Shown: positions 1-7,534 of the stretch, one piece after another
Position numbering within the stretch: the first letter of the stretch is position 1
Layout of the letters: every line of letters begins with the position of its first letter
Source of the DNA: Sulfurospirillum sp. UBA6810
GTDB taxonomy: Bacteria > Campylobacterota > Campylobacteria > Campylobacterales > Sulfurospirillaceae
DNA length: 13,554 bases
Direction of reading: 5' to 3'
NCBI GenBank assembly: GCA_002469305.1
Contig: DKEY01000114.1
Span: 1 to 13,554, forward strand
Translations under genes and position numbers: made by a program
Notes under the pieces: model-generated
What the model saw: the letters and a program-made list of their open reading frames with translations, nothing else
The model's database searches: none
Told to the model about the DNA's origin: nothing

Positions 1-1484
1 CTGCAAAAGATCCATATGGTATACCTATCCTTGATATGAAAAAAGCACTTCATGGTCAAGTAGAGTTGGGCCTTGGACCTTTGCATAACCAGTATTCAAA
101 TGTTGATGGTGAGATATATACTTCATTGTATGTTGATTCACAAGTTGTAAAATGGAATTTTAAAACACTTAAAATCTTAGATAGAGTAAATGTTCACTAT
201 AACATCGGTCACTTAGCTGGTATGGAGAGTAATACAGTTGATCCTCAAGGTGAATATATCATAGCACTTAACAAGCTTTCTATCGATAGATTTGCAAATG
301 TTGGACCACTACATCCACAAAATCACCAACTTATAGATATAAGTGGTGGTAAGATGGATATGCTTGTAGATATGCCTATACCTCTTGGTGAGCCACATGA
401 TGCTGTTGGTATTAGGATAAGTAAGCTCAAAACCGAGGTGCGTTATCCTATGGGAACAAACACTAGAACAGGTGAAATTCATGAGGGTAAAACACTTGCT
501 GGGCAAGAGCGTATAGAGAGAAAAGGTAACAAAGTAACTGTTTATGCAACGCTTGTTAGATCTCACATCAATCCTGAGAGAATCACTGTAAATAAAGGCG
601 ATGAAGTTACTATCTATATGACAAACTTAGAACGTGCCCAAGACGAAACTCATGGTTTTACTGTGGATAATTACAATGTTCATGCTTCAATCGAGCCAGG
701 TAAAACTTCAACTGTGAAGTTTAAAGCTGATTTAGAGGGTGTTTTTCCATTTTATTGTACAGAGTTTTGTTCTGCACTTCACCTAGAGATGATGGGTTAT
801 TTGATGGTTAAAGATCCAAACAAAAAGTATGAGAGCGTTCAAAAACTCAAAATGGCAACAATGACTCCTGCGCAACTCAAAGCGGAGTATGACAAAACAG
901 TAGCGGTAAATAAAGCAACTGATGATGTTATCCAAAGTGTTGTGAAATTCCTAAAAGAAAATCACTATGAGAAGCATGAAGTTGTCCAAAATCTTGTTGT
1001 AGATGCGCTTGATCAGTACGGCAAAATCCCTGAGCAAAAGAAACTTTCAGATGCAGCACTAAAAGCTGGAGATATCGAGAAAGCAGTTCTTTTTGAAAAT
1101 ATGATTTGGCAGTACATGGTAAAGACAGCAGACGTTGGAATAAGAGCTAAAGATTTACTTGTAAAATTTGTTGCAACAAAACAATCTCCTGAAGTAGCTA
1201 GAGGAGAGATGGCATTTAACGAAGGTGGATGTTCAGGTTGTCATGTTATAGGTAAAGTAAGTTCTGGACCTGACCTCACTGGTGTACTTGACCGTCACGA
1301 AAATGGAGAAAAATGGGTTGCTGATTTTATCAAAAATCCAGAGCATCTCTATAGTGATCCTTATGTAAAGGCAATGATAGATTACTTTAATCTAAGAATG
1401 CCTAATCAAAACATGAAAGATAATGAAGTAAAAGACATTATCGAATACTTAAAATGGATAGATAAAAACGCTAATCTATTTTAG
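1..1484 (+). CDS. nosZ: Nitrous oxide reductase, clade II with C-terminal cytochrome c (3' part only)
   Basis: Periplasmic terminal reductase converting N2O to N2. The gene is cut by the window edge: the frame is open from base 3 with no stop, so the ATG at 36 is internal. Three histidine motifs match CuZ ligand positions known in NosZ: GPLH (His codon 84), IGH and EPHD. The CuA domain follows, with His at 651 and the C-x3-C-x3-H-x2-M set at 756, 768, 780 and 789. After a linker there is a monohaem cytochrome c domain with CSGCH at 1230-1244 and a probable axial Met at 1398. This fused haem domain is characteristic of epsilonproteobacterial cNosZ, which is roughly 850 residues long, so the signal peptide and about 40% of the protein lie upstream. 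It is the first gene of the nos cluster here and may be separately transcribed, because a promoter-like region follows it. Confidence 0.97.
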   Translation, partial: AKDPYGIPILDMKKALHGQVELGLGPLHNQYSNVDGEIYTSLYVDSQVVKWNFKTLKILDRVNVHYNIGHLAGMESNTVDPQGEYIIALNKLSIDRFANVGPLHPQNHQLIDISGGKMDMLVDMPIPLGEPHDAVGIRISKLKTEVRYPMGTNTRTGEIHEGKTLAGQERIERKGNKVTVYATLVRSHINPERITVNKGDEVTIYMTNLERAQDETHGFTVDNYNVHASIEPGKTSTVKFKADLEGVFPFYCTEFCSALHLEMMGYLMVKDPNKKYESVQKLKMATMTPAQLKAEYDKTVAVNKATDDVIQSVVKFLKENHYEKHEVVQNLVVDALDQYGKIPEQKKLSDAALKAGDIEKAVLFENMIWQYMVKTADVGIRAKDLLVKFVATKQSPEVARGEMAFNEGGCSGCHVIGKVSSGPDLTGVLDRHENGEKWVADFIKNPEHLYSDPYVKAMIDYFNLRMPNQNMKDNEVKDIIEYLKWIDKNANLF

Positions 1485-1494
1485 ATTTCACTCC

Positions 1495-1525
1495 CTAAGA
1501 GGTAGGATAAAATCTTTCCTCTTAG
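1495..1525 (+). other. Stem-loop just downstream of nosZ
   Basis: CTAAGAGG (1495-1502) is the exact reverse complement of CCTCTTAG (1518-1525). Inside it, GAT-AAA-ATC (1506-1514) can close a short inner stem. No T-run follows the outer stem, so it is not a textbook intrinsic terminator. A 3' mRNA-stabilising or attenuating hairpin for the abundant nosZ message is more likely. The pairing is seen in the sequence; the role is inferred. Confidence 0.45.
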
Positions 1526-1529
1526 TGGA

Positions 1530-1571
1530 TTGATATATATCATTGTTTAAAAAAATATTTATAGATATTAT
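1530..1571 (+). promoter_or_regulatory. FNR/CRP-type box with class II promoter for nosB and downstream genes
   Basis: TTGATATATATCAT at 1530-1543 matches the FNR consensus TTGAT-N4-ATCAA at all but the last base and contains a perfect 12-base palindrome. A TATTAT hexamer at 1566-1571 matches the -10 consensus at five of six positions. With the box centred at 1536.5, a start near 1578 puts the centre at -41.5 and the hexamer at -12 to -7, which is the standard class II activator layout. CRP/FNR-family regulators (the Nss proteins of W. succinogenes) are known to control nos genes in this group. Which regulator binds here cannot be told from the sequence. Confidence 0.6.
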
Positions 1572-1579
1572 AAGTTTAT

Positions 1580-1603
1580 CTTAATATGCAGGGGCATTTT
1601 AAG
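1580..1603 (+). other. 5'-UTR hairpin ahead of nosB
   Basis: CTTAATATGC (1580-1589) and GCATTTTAAG (1594-1603) are inverted repeats with one mismatch and an AGGG loop. The hairpin begins two bases after the predicted transcription start and ends 11 bases before the Shine-Dalgarno AGGAGG (1615-1620). It could protect the 5' end of the mRNA; it does not hide the ribosome-binding site. Confidence 0.4.
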
Positions 1604-1626
1604 ATAAGGTTACTAGGAGGATATGT

Positions 1627-2412
1627 ATGCATTCAAGCTTTTTAAAATCAAAAATTTTCACAGGAATCGCTCTTGTTATTTTAACACTAGCCTTTACTTT
1701 TCCGATGATAGGATTTCATGGTGTTTTAAACAAGGTAGATGAGGGTAAAAAAGAGGAAATTTTTTCTTTTTCAAAATCTATTTGGAATTTTTATAACCAA
1801 GGAAGATATAAAAGTACAACAACAAAAAAAGAGGCGCACAATAATTTAGAGGAGATGATAAACTCTTCAGCAGAAATCGGAGTCGCTTCTATGCCAATTT
1901 GGTCAGTTTCTCTAGAAGCTCCAAACTACCCAAAAGAAGCTTTTCCTGAGGGGATTCCTGTATTTTTTCATTTTGATGGATTTACTGGGGAAGTACATGA
2001 AATGAATACAATCAACCACTATATAGGGATGGATCCTATGTGGGTTGGTGGTGTTTTAGAGAGAGAAATTGGGATTTATGCTTTGTTGCTTTTAAGTCTT
2101 GTTATGGTCTATTTTATAGCGTATAATCATAAGATATTTACTTACTTCATGTTTATACCAGTTGCTTTGCCTTTTCTCTTTATTGCTGATTACTCTTATT
2201 GGCTCTATTGGTTTGGACACAATTTACATGATTGGGGTGCTTTTAAAATCAAACCTTTTATGCCAACTGTATTTGGTGATGGTAAAGTTGCACAGTTTAC
2301 AACCCACTCTTATCCTACGATAGGATTTTATCTTTTAGTTGCAATTAGTCTTTTTTCTCTTTTAGCCATACTTGCAAAAAGTAAAGCCTTAAAAGAAAGC
2401 AGTGTAAATTAA
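1627..2412 (+). CDS. nosB: NosB, clade II nos-cluster membrane protein
   Basis: A 261-residue integral membrane protein in the position held by nosB in clade II clusters, directly after nosZ. Four hydrophobic helices can be read at about residues 10-32, 146-166, 171-195 and 229-251. The long loop between the first two is probably periplasmic and holds NHYIGM (130-135); HNLHDWG (198-204) follows the third helix. In W. succinogenes NosB is needed for growth by N2O respiration, but its biochemical role is unknown; a part in electron transfer or in NosZ assembly is possible. The start is the ATG at 1627, six bases after AGGAGG; an ATG at 1623 is out of frame. It is the first gene after the FNR-type promoter and runs into nosD after four bases. 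The name rests on position and overall character, not on a catalytic motif. Confidence 0.85.
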   Translation: MHSSFLKSKIFTGIALVILTLAFTFPMIGFHGVLNKVDEGKKEEIFSFSKSIWNFYNQGRYKSTTTKKEAHNNLEEMINSSAEIGVASMPIWSVSLEAPNYPKEAFPEGIPVFFHFDGFTGEVHEMNTINHYIGMDPMWVGGVLEREIGIYALLLLSLVMVYFIAYNHKIFTYFMFIPVALPFLFIADYSYWLYWFGHNLHDWGAFKIKPFMPTVFGDGKVAQFTTHSYPTIGFYLLVAISLFSLLAILAKSKALKESSVN

Positions 2413-2416
2413 GATT

Positions 2417-3718
2417 ATGAAAATACTATTTTTTCTCTGCATGGCACTTTTTATCAGTTTAAATGCAGCAGATGAAAAATTTATATATGATACTACGCAA
2501 GTTGTGAAGCCCTATACAGGGCCTATTAGAGAGCTTACTCGTAGTGCTTTGCAAGATGTGATAGATAAGGCAAAAGATGGTTCTATCATCAAGCTTAAAG
2601 CAGGAGTTTACGAGGGGAATGTTGTTATCAATAAGCCTTTAACACTAGAGGGTGTTGAAGATGGCGTTATTTTAGATGGTTTGGGAGTAGGGAGTGTTGT
2701 CATGATAAAAAGCTCTTATGTTACACTCAAAAATCTCACCATTAGAAACAGTGGAGAGCGTGCTGATATACTTGATGCAGGGATTAATATAAATGGTGAT
2801 ACACAAAGTGGAGCCATAAAACAGTGTGAGGTAAGTAACTGTCGTATTGTTGACTCACTCCTTGGAATCAATATGGAGATTGTCAATAATTCACTCATAC
2901 AAAATAATTTTATAACTTCCAAAAACTATCCTCTTGGGCTTAGAGGCGATGGCATACGTTTGTGGTATAGCAATGATAACATGATCCGTAAAAACCACTT
3001 ATATAGGTCTCGTGATATGGTTGTATGGTATTCACATGGAAATAGTATAGAAGAAAATTTAGGTGAGCATGGAAGGTATTCTTTGCATTTTATGTATGCA
3101 GGAAAAAACTATGTTCATAACAATATATACCAATATAATTCTGTTGGAATATTTTTCATGTACTCAAATGATACTATCGCAACAGGCAATCTTGTCAAAA
3201 GTGCGATTGGTGCAACTGGCATGGGGATAGGGTTAAAAGACTCATCAAATTTTGTTATAGAGGACAATACAATTATCTATAACTCACAAGGTATGTATAT
3301 AGATAGATCACCATTTGAGCCAGATACAAATAATTGGATTAGAAACAATAAAATCATGTATAACGCAGAAGCGATGCATTTCCACTCTTTGTGTGAAAAC
3401 AGTATCATCAAAGGCAATACAATCATGGGAAATATTGAAGATATCGTCAATGATTCACGTAGTGAAAAAGAGTTTAATAATGAATTTGATAAAAACTATT
3501 GGGATAATTATGAGGGATTTGATAGAGATAAAGATGGATATGGAGATAATCCTTACAAAGTATATCAGTATGCAGACAAACTTTGGACATATAATCCATC
3601 AGTCAAATATTTCTACGGTTCGCCAGTTTTATCGCTGTTGAACTTTTTATCAAAGTTGGCTCCATTTTCAGAGCCACTCTTCCTTTTGGAAGATAAAAAC
3701 CCTAAGTTTAATAACTAA
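2417..3718 (+). CDS. nosD: NosD, periplasmic beta-helix protein for CuZ maturation
   Basis: A 433-residue secreted protein. An N-terminal signal peptide (about residues 1-18, ending LNAA) precedes a long right-handed beta-helix of CASH/PbH1 type. Its repeats are rich in Asn and Gly, with turns such as NNSLIQNN and NSIEENL. The C-terminal part carries the NYWDNYEGFDRDKDGYGDNPY region that is typical of NosD. NosD works with the NosFY ABC transporter in assembling the copper-sulfide CuZ site of NosZ. The ATG lies four bases after the nosB stop with only a weak Shine-Dalgarno, so translation is probably coupled to nosB. Length and domain order are normal for the family. Confidence 0.96.
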   Translation: MKILFFLCMALFISLNAADEKFIYDTTQVVKPYTGPIRELTRSALQDVIDKAKDGSIIKLKAGVYEGNVVINKPLTLEGVEDGVILDGLGVGSVVMIKSSYVTLKNLTIRNSGERADILDAGININGDTQSGAIKQCEVSNCRIVDSLLGINMEIVNNSLIQNNFITSKNYPLGLRGDGIRLWYSNDNMIRKNHLYRSRDMVVWYSHGNSIEENLGEHGRYSLHFMYAGKNYVHNNIYQYNSVGIFFMYSNDTIATGNLVKSAIGATGMGIGLKDSSNFVIEDNTIIYNSQGMYIDRSPFEPDTNNWIRNNKIMYNAEAMHFHSLCENSIIKGNTIMGNIEDIVNDSRSEKEFNNEFDKNYWDNYEGFDRDKDGYGDNPYKVYQYADKLWTYNPSVKYFYGSPVLSLLNFLSKLAPFSEPLFLLEDKNPKFNN

Positions 3719-3729
3719 TTGGAGACAAG

Positions 3730-4467
3730 ATGGCTTTACATGTAAAACAAGAACGCAGAGAATTTATCCAGTATTCTACGCTTGGTATATTGGGATTGGT
3801 TCTTGGTGGAGGATTCTTTGGGGCACCTTATCTAAAAGCAGAAGAAAAAAGACTCAGACCGCCAGGGGCTGTGGAAGAAGATCTCTTTTTATCTTTGTGT
3901 ATTAAGTGTGGGCAGTGTTTGCAAGTATGTCCTTATCACTCTATCGAGCTTGCAGATTTTGGCAAAGGTTATGGGATGGGAACACCTTATATAGAAGCAA
4001 GACAGAGAGGTTGCTATCTTTGTGGGGCACTTCCTTGTGTCTTGGCTTGTCCAACGGGTGCCCTTGATCACCATACAGAAAAGCCTGAAGATGTGAAAAT
4101 GGGAATAGCAGTTTTAGCTTCTCCAAAGACCTGTTTGGCTGTTACTAGAGAGGCTGTACCAAAAGAGAGTATAGAGCGAATCTACTCACACCCTCATACA
4201 AGAGAATTAGAAGAAGAAGTTTTAGAAAAACTCTCAAAATTTGAAGGCAAACCTTGTACTATTTGTGCAGATATGTGTCCATTGCCAAATCCTCTAAGCG
4301 CTATTGAAATGGTGACGACTGAGATGGGGATAACAAAACCACTCATAAAAAGTGGCTGTGTTGGATGTGGTGTTTGTGAGGAATTGTGCCCAGTTGCAAC
4401 TCCAGCGATTATTGTTATGCCACGTGAAAGTTATGATTCGTATTATACAAAAAGGGAAAACTCATGA
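3730..4467 (+). CDS. nosG: NosG, NapG-like periplasmic iron-sulfur protein
   Basis: A 245-residue polyferredoxin resembling NapG and thought to belong to the menaquinol-to-NosZ electron route. A twin-arginine type leader (ERREFIQ, residues 8-14, then a hydrophobic stretch to about 32) implies Tat export with cofactors already inserted. Cysteine groups fit four [4Fe-4S] clusters: C57/60/63/67, C95/98/103/107, C176/179/183 and C210/213/216/220. The third group has only three close cysteines; C135, about 40 residues upstream, is a candidate fourth ligand. The start ATG is five bases after GGAG (3721-3724). The stop overlaps the nosC1 start in ATGA. Its partner NosH is encoded three genes downstream. 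Confidence 0.94.
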   Translation: MALHVKQERREFIQYSTLGILGLVLGGGFFGAPYLKAEEKRLRPPGAVEEDLFLSLCIKCGQCLQVCPYHSIELADFGKGYGMGTPYIEARQRGCYLCGALPCVLACPTGALDHHTEKPEDVKMGIAVLASPKTCLAVTREAVPKESIERIYSHPHTRELEEEVLEKLSKFEGKPCTICADMCPLPNPLSAIEMVTTEMGITKPLIKSGCVGCGVCEELCPVATPAIIVMPRESYDSYYTKRENS

Positions 4468-5057
4468 ACATTGTCAAATATATTGTTTCATTGTTATTTA
4501 TTGGACTTTTTATCGTAGGCTGTGGTGAAAAAAAAGAAGAAGAAAAAACACATGTCACTTTAGAAAAAAAAGCAACAGCAGAAGCCATAGAAGTAGTTGA
4601 AAATCAAAATTATAAAGAAGAAAAAGTAGCAACCAAGGTAAAAGACGCAAATGAGAGCAAGGTTTTTTATTATGATTATAACAAAGATAACTCTTCAAAA
4701 TCAGACACATCAACTGAAGCAACAAGTCAAACTCCACTAGATGCAGTCTTACATGTAAGAAGTCCTTATGAGCATGTTGAGATTAGTATGCTTGTGAGTA
4801 AGCTTAGTAAAAAGTTTATCGTGAAGTGTTCAGCTTGTCATGATGATTATGCAAATGGCATTATAGGCCCATCGCTATTAAGCAAGGACAATATATATAT
4901 TTATGAGACTATTATGCAGTACAAAAAAGGGAAGAAAGAAAATATTTTGATGAAAGAGTTGGTTCATAATCTTGATGAGGGTGAAATCAGAGCTTTATCG
5001 GATGAAATTTATACTTTTAACCAAGAAGTAAAAAAAATAAGAGAGAAACAGCAATGA
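4464..5057 (+). CDS. nosC1: NosC1, monohaem cytochrome c lipoprotein
   Basis: A 197-residue protein with an N-terminal lipoprotein signal (IVGC, lipidated Cys at residue 20). A charged, low-complexity linker (about 21-90) rich in Lys, Glu, Ser and Thr follows, then a C-terminal monohaem cytochrome c domain with CSACH at 122-126 and a likely axial Met at 163. The linker would let the haem domain reach partners while membrane-tethered. Clade II clusters of this phylum carry two such cytochromes between nosG and nosH, which relay electrons towards NosZ. It overlaps nosG and nosC2 by four bases each. It resembles NosC2 after the haem (Y-x-x-[IV][ML]-x-Y-K, then M), consistent with an old tandem duplication. 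Confidence 0.9.
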   Translation: MNIVKYIVSLLFIGLFIVGCGEKKEEEKTHVTLEKKATAEAIEVVENQNYKEEKVATKVKDANESKVFYYDYNKDNSSKSDTSTEATSQTPLDAVLHVRSPYEHVEISMLVSKLSKKFIVKCSACHDDYANGIIGPSLLSKDNIYIYETIMQYKKGKKENILMKELVHNLDEGEIRALSDEIYTFNQEVKKIREKQQ

Positions 5058-5530
5058 AAAAAAATATCATAATCGCAACAATTACAGTTTTAGTATTTGG
5101 TTTGATGGCTTATACTGCTAGTCAAGGAAGAGCATTTCAAGGTGGAGAAGCAAGCAGAGTCATTGAAGATGTTACTAGTAAGAAAAATACCACTGTACAG
5201 AATATAGATACAAAAAGTGAACAAGATATCGAAGCTGAAAAACTCAAAGCACTCAAAGATAAAGCTGGAAATATAGCAGCTTTTAAGGTGAGTGATAATT
5301 ATAAACGTCGTTGTGCTTCGTGCCATGGGATTGACGGTAAAGGCGCAGTTGGATTACCGATATTTGGTCAAAGTGCAGAGGATATATATACAAAAGTACT
5401 TGAGTACAAAAGTAAAAAACGCACAAATCCTATCATGAGAAGTGCGGTTGCACATATCAGTGAAGAGACTATCAAAGAGTTAGCTCAAGAGATAAGTAAA
5501 TTTAAAGAAGCAGAAGCAGCAGCGAACTAA
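5054..5530 (+). CDS. nosC2: NosC2, membrane-anchored monohaem cytochrome c
   Basis: A 158-residue protein with an uncleaved-looking N-terminal helix (about residues 4-21, no lipobox), a charged linker (about 35-75) and a monohaem cytochrome c domain with CASCH at 87-91 and a probable axial Met at 128. It is the second cytochrome of the NosG-C1-C2-H electron route. Unlike NosC1 it seems held by a transmembrane or signal helix instead of a lipid. The start overlaps the nosC1 stop (ATGA), indicating translational coupling. A signal peptidase I site after residue 22 cannot be excluded, in which case the protein would be soluble. Confidence 0.9.
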   Translation: MKKNIIIATITVLVFGLMAYTASQGRAFQGGEASRVIEDVTSKKNTTVQNIDTKSEQDIEAEKLKALKDKAGNIAAFKVSDNYKRRCASCHGIDGKGAVGLPIFGQSAEDIYTKVLEYKSKKRTNPIMRSAVAHISEETIKELAQEISKFKEAEAAAN

Positions 5531-5542
5531 AAAGGATATGAT

Positions 5543-6448
5543 GTGAATAAGTATGAAGAGAGAAAAACTATTGCTAGAACAAGTTTTTTTGATACTTTTT
5601 TTGATGAAACAAAAGAGGGCAAAAAAAAGTTGAGTCTTAGAGCAAAACGATGGATAAGTGTTATAAGTTTACATCTGTTATTTTTCTTATCTTTTAAGAT
5701 AGATATCCAAATCCTAGAGGGAACACTCAATGGTTCAAGATTTTTAGGGTTTCATTTGATAGATGTATTTACAACACTTGAAGTTTTTGTAGCTACTTAT
5801 CACCTTCCTATAAACATGATAATAGGAACAGTAACCATCATCATAGCTTATCTGCTTATTGGCGGGAGGACTTACTGTTCGTGGGTTTGTCCTTATGGAA
5901 TTATCAGTGAAGTGGGTGAAAAAATTCACAATACTTTAGTAAACAAAAAGATTATTAAAGAGCGTACTTTTGATAACAGAGTACGCCATATATTTTGGGC
6001 TATATTTTTGATTTTGGCTTTTACAAGTGGTTATTTGGTGTTTGAGCTTATCAATGTTGTAGGAATTTTGAGTCGCTTTATCGCTTATGGCTGGAGTGTG
6101 GCACTCTCTTGGGTACTAGCAGTTTTTCTCATCGAAGTCTTTTTTGCACGTCGTGCTTGGTGTAAGTATCTGTGTCCTATTGGAACAACTTATGGATATC
6201 TTGGCAAAGTAAGTGCGCTTAGAGTCGAGTGGAATGACAACTGTGATCACTGTATGGTTTGCCATGATGTCTGTTTTGAAAATCAAGTGCTAGAACTTAC
6301 AAAATCAAAGTACGATAAGCAGCGACAAGAGTTAGGTATCAAAAATGAGATTGTAACCGGAGCTGATTGTACTTTGTGTGGAAGATGTATAGATGTTTGT
6401 CACGCTGACGCTCTTGGTTATACTTTTAGATTAAAGTCTTTAGTATGA
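5543..6448 (+). CDS. nosH: NosH, NapH-like membrane iron-sulfur quinol dehydrogenase subunit
   Basis: A 301-residue integral membrane ferredoxin of the NapH/NosR type, expected to take electrons from menaquinol together with NosG. Hydrophobic helices lie at about residues 37-56, 91-108, 149-175 and 180-201. The polyferredoxin-type CP motifs are YCSWVCP (C112, C116) and WCKYLCP (C207, C211). Two [4Fe-4S] motifs near the C terminus use C234/237/240/244 and C276/279/282/286, probably cytoplasmic. The start is GTG at 5543, six bases after AAAGGA; the nearby ATGATG at 5538 runs straight into TGA. The stop overlaps nosF in ATGA. Confidence 0.93.
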   Translation: MNKYEERKTIARTSFFDTFFDETKEGKKKLSLRAKRWISVISLHLLFFLSFKIDIQILEGTLNGSRFLGFHLIDVFTTLEVFVATYHLPINMIIGTVTIIIAYLLIGGRTYCSWVCPYGIISEVGEKIHNTLVNKKIIKERTFDNRVRHIFWAIFLILAFTSGYLVFELINVVGILSRFIAYGWSVALSWVLAVFLIEVFFARRAWCKYLCPIGTTYGYLGKVSALRVEWNDNCDHCMVCHDVCFENQVLELTKSKYDKQRQELGIKNEIVTGADCTLCGRCIDVCHADALGYTFRLKSLV

Positions 6449-7083
6449 TAGCTATTAAAAATCTTACGAAAAAATTTGGAAATGCAATCTCTCTTGATGG
6501 CATCAATCTTGATATACACAAGGGCGATTATGTTGCACTGATGGGTCCAAATGGTGCTGGCAAAACGACACTTATTAGGCTTATCTTAGGATACTATCAT
6601 CCAACTAAGGGGGAAGTGCTTATCAATGGCAAAAATCCTATAAAAGAGCGTGTTGAAGTCTTGCAAAATATCAGTTTTGTACCACAACTTCCACCTCCTA
6701 TCAAGTTAAGTTTAGAAGAGCTTATCTCTTATGTTTGTAAAAGTACTCAGATACAAAAAGAGGAGATTATACACTATGCCAAAGAGATGGAACTTGACAT
6801 AGAGCCAAATCTTGGGAAATCCTTTTTTAAACTCAGTGGAGGGATGAAGCAAAAAATGCTTATTGCTATAAGCCTTGCAAGAAAAGGAGAGATTATCATC
6901 TATGATGAGCCAACGGCAAATCTTGACCCAAAAGCAAGAGACAATTTTCATAGACTTTTGAAAAATCAAAATCATCCAAATATATCGCTTTTTGTGACAC
7001 ATAGACTTGATGAGATGAAAGATATCATCAATCGTCAGATATATATGGATTTAGGGAAAATTATAGATGATGAAAAAATTTAG
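6445..7083 (+). CDS. nosF: NosF, ABC transporter ATPase
   Basis: A 212-residue cytoplasmic ATPase of the NosDFY maturation complex. Visible motifs are Walker A GPNGAGKTT (34-42), Q-loop Gln81, signature LSGGM (130-134), Walker B IIIYDE (150-155) and H-loop His186. The length is short, as in compact ABC-2 type ATPases. It would drive the NosY permease and act with periplasmic NosD in delivering the sulfur or related component for CuZ. Unusually, two nosL genes separate it from nosY. It overlaps the next gene by 17 bases. Confidence 0.93.
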   Translation: MIAIKNLTKKFGNAISLDGINLDIHKGDYVALMGPNGAGKTTLIRLILGYYHPTKGEVLINGKNPIKERVEVLQNISFVPQLPPPIKLSLEELISYVCKSTQIQKEEIIHYAKEMELDIEPNLGKSFFKLSGGMKQKMLIAISLARKGEIIIYDEPTANLDPKARDNFHRLLKNQNHPNISLFVTHRLDEMKDIINRQIYMDLGKIIDDEKI

Positions 7084-7510
7084 TTTAATTTTTTGTTTTT
7101 TATCACTCTTTTTTTTAGGCTGTGAAAATAAAACTAATTTTGAAGCAAAAAAAGTTCATTGGGATAGAGATATGTGTGAACGCTGCAAGATGGTTCTTAG
7201 TGACCGTAAGTTTTCAGCACAAGTTATCCATCCGCAAAATGCCAAAAAGTACCCTTTTGATGATATCGGATGTGTTATACTATGGTTTAAAGAAGATAAA
7301 ATAAGTTGGAGCGATACTGCTATCATCTGGGTTAATGATGCAAAAAGTGGAGAGTGGATAGACGCTAGAAAAGCATTTTACAGCGTTGAAAATATCACTC
7401 CGATGGCGTATGGCTTTGGTGCACATTTAAAAAAAGAAGATATTCAAATTGGACAAGAGGTTATTGATTTTGAAGAAGTTACAAAAAGAGTTATCAAAAT
7501 TGGAAAATAG
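7067..7510 (+). CDS. nosL: NosL, copper-chaperone lipoprotein (copy 1)
   Basis: A 147-residue probable outer- or inner-membrane lipoprotein (FLGC, Cys19; Phe at -3 is a slightly unusual lipobox). It has the NosL copper-binding motif C-x2-C-x-M (C37, C40, M42) and the second conserved FDDIGC (C69), with TPMAYGFGA near the C terminus. NosL proteins bind Cu(I) and supply copper to NosZ. The start is ATG 7067 with AGGGA at 7053-7057; ATG 7070 is an alternative. It begins inside nosF (17-base overlap). In W. succinogenes nosL follows nosY; here this copy sits between nosF and nosY. Confidence 0.92.
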   Translation: MMKKFSLIFCFLSLFFLGCENKTNFEAKKVHWDRDMCERCKMVLSDRKFSAQVIHPQNAKKYPFDDIGCVILWFKEDKISWSDTAIIWVNDAKSGEWIDARKAFYSVENITPMAYGFGAHLKKEDIQIGQEVIDFEEVTKRVIKIGK

Positions 7511-7534
7511 TTTGATGTTTAGAGAGATGATTAC

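Noticed and set aside
3315..3641. 108-residue frame inside nosD on the same strand
   Set aside because: NosD beta-helix and C-terminal motifs run through the same bases in the proper frame; the alternative product has no recognisable features.
6494..6506. TTGATGGCATCAA, resembling an FNR box
   Set aside because: The spacer is three bases, not four, and it lies inside the nosF coding region without promoter elements.
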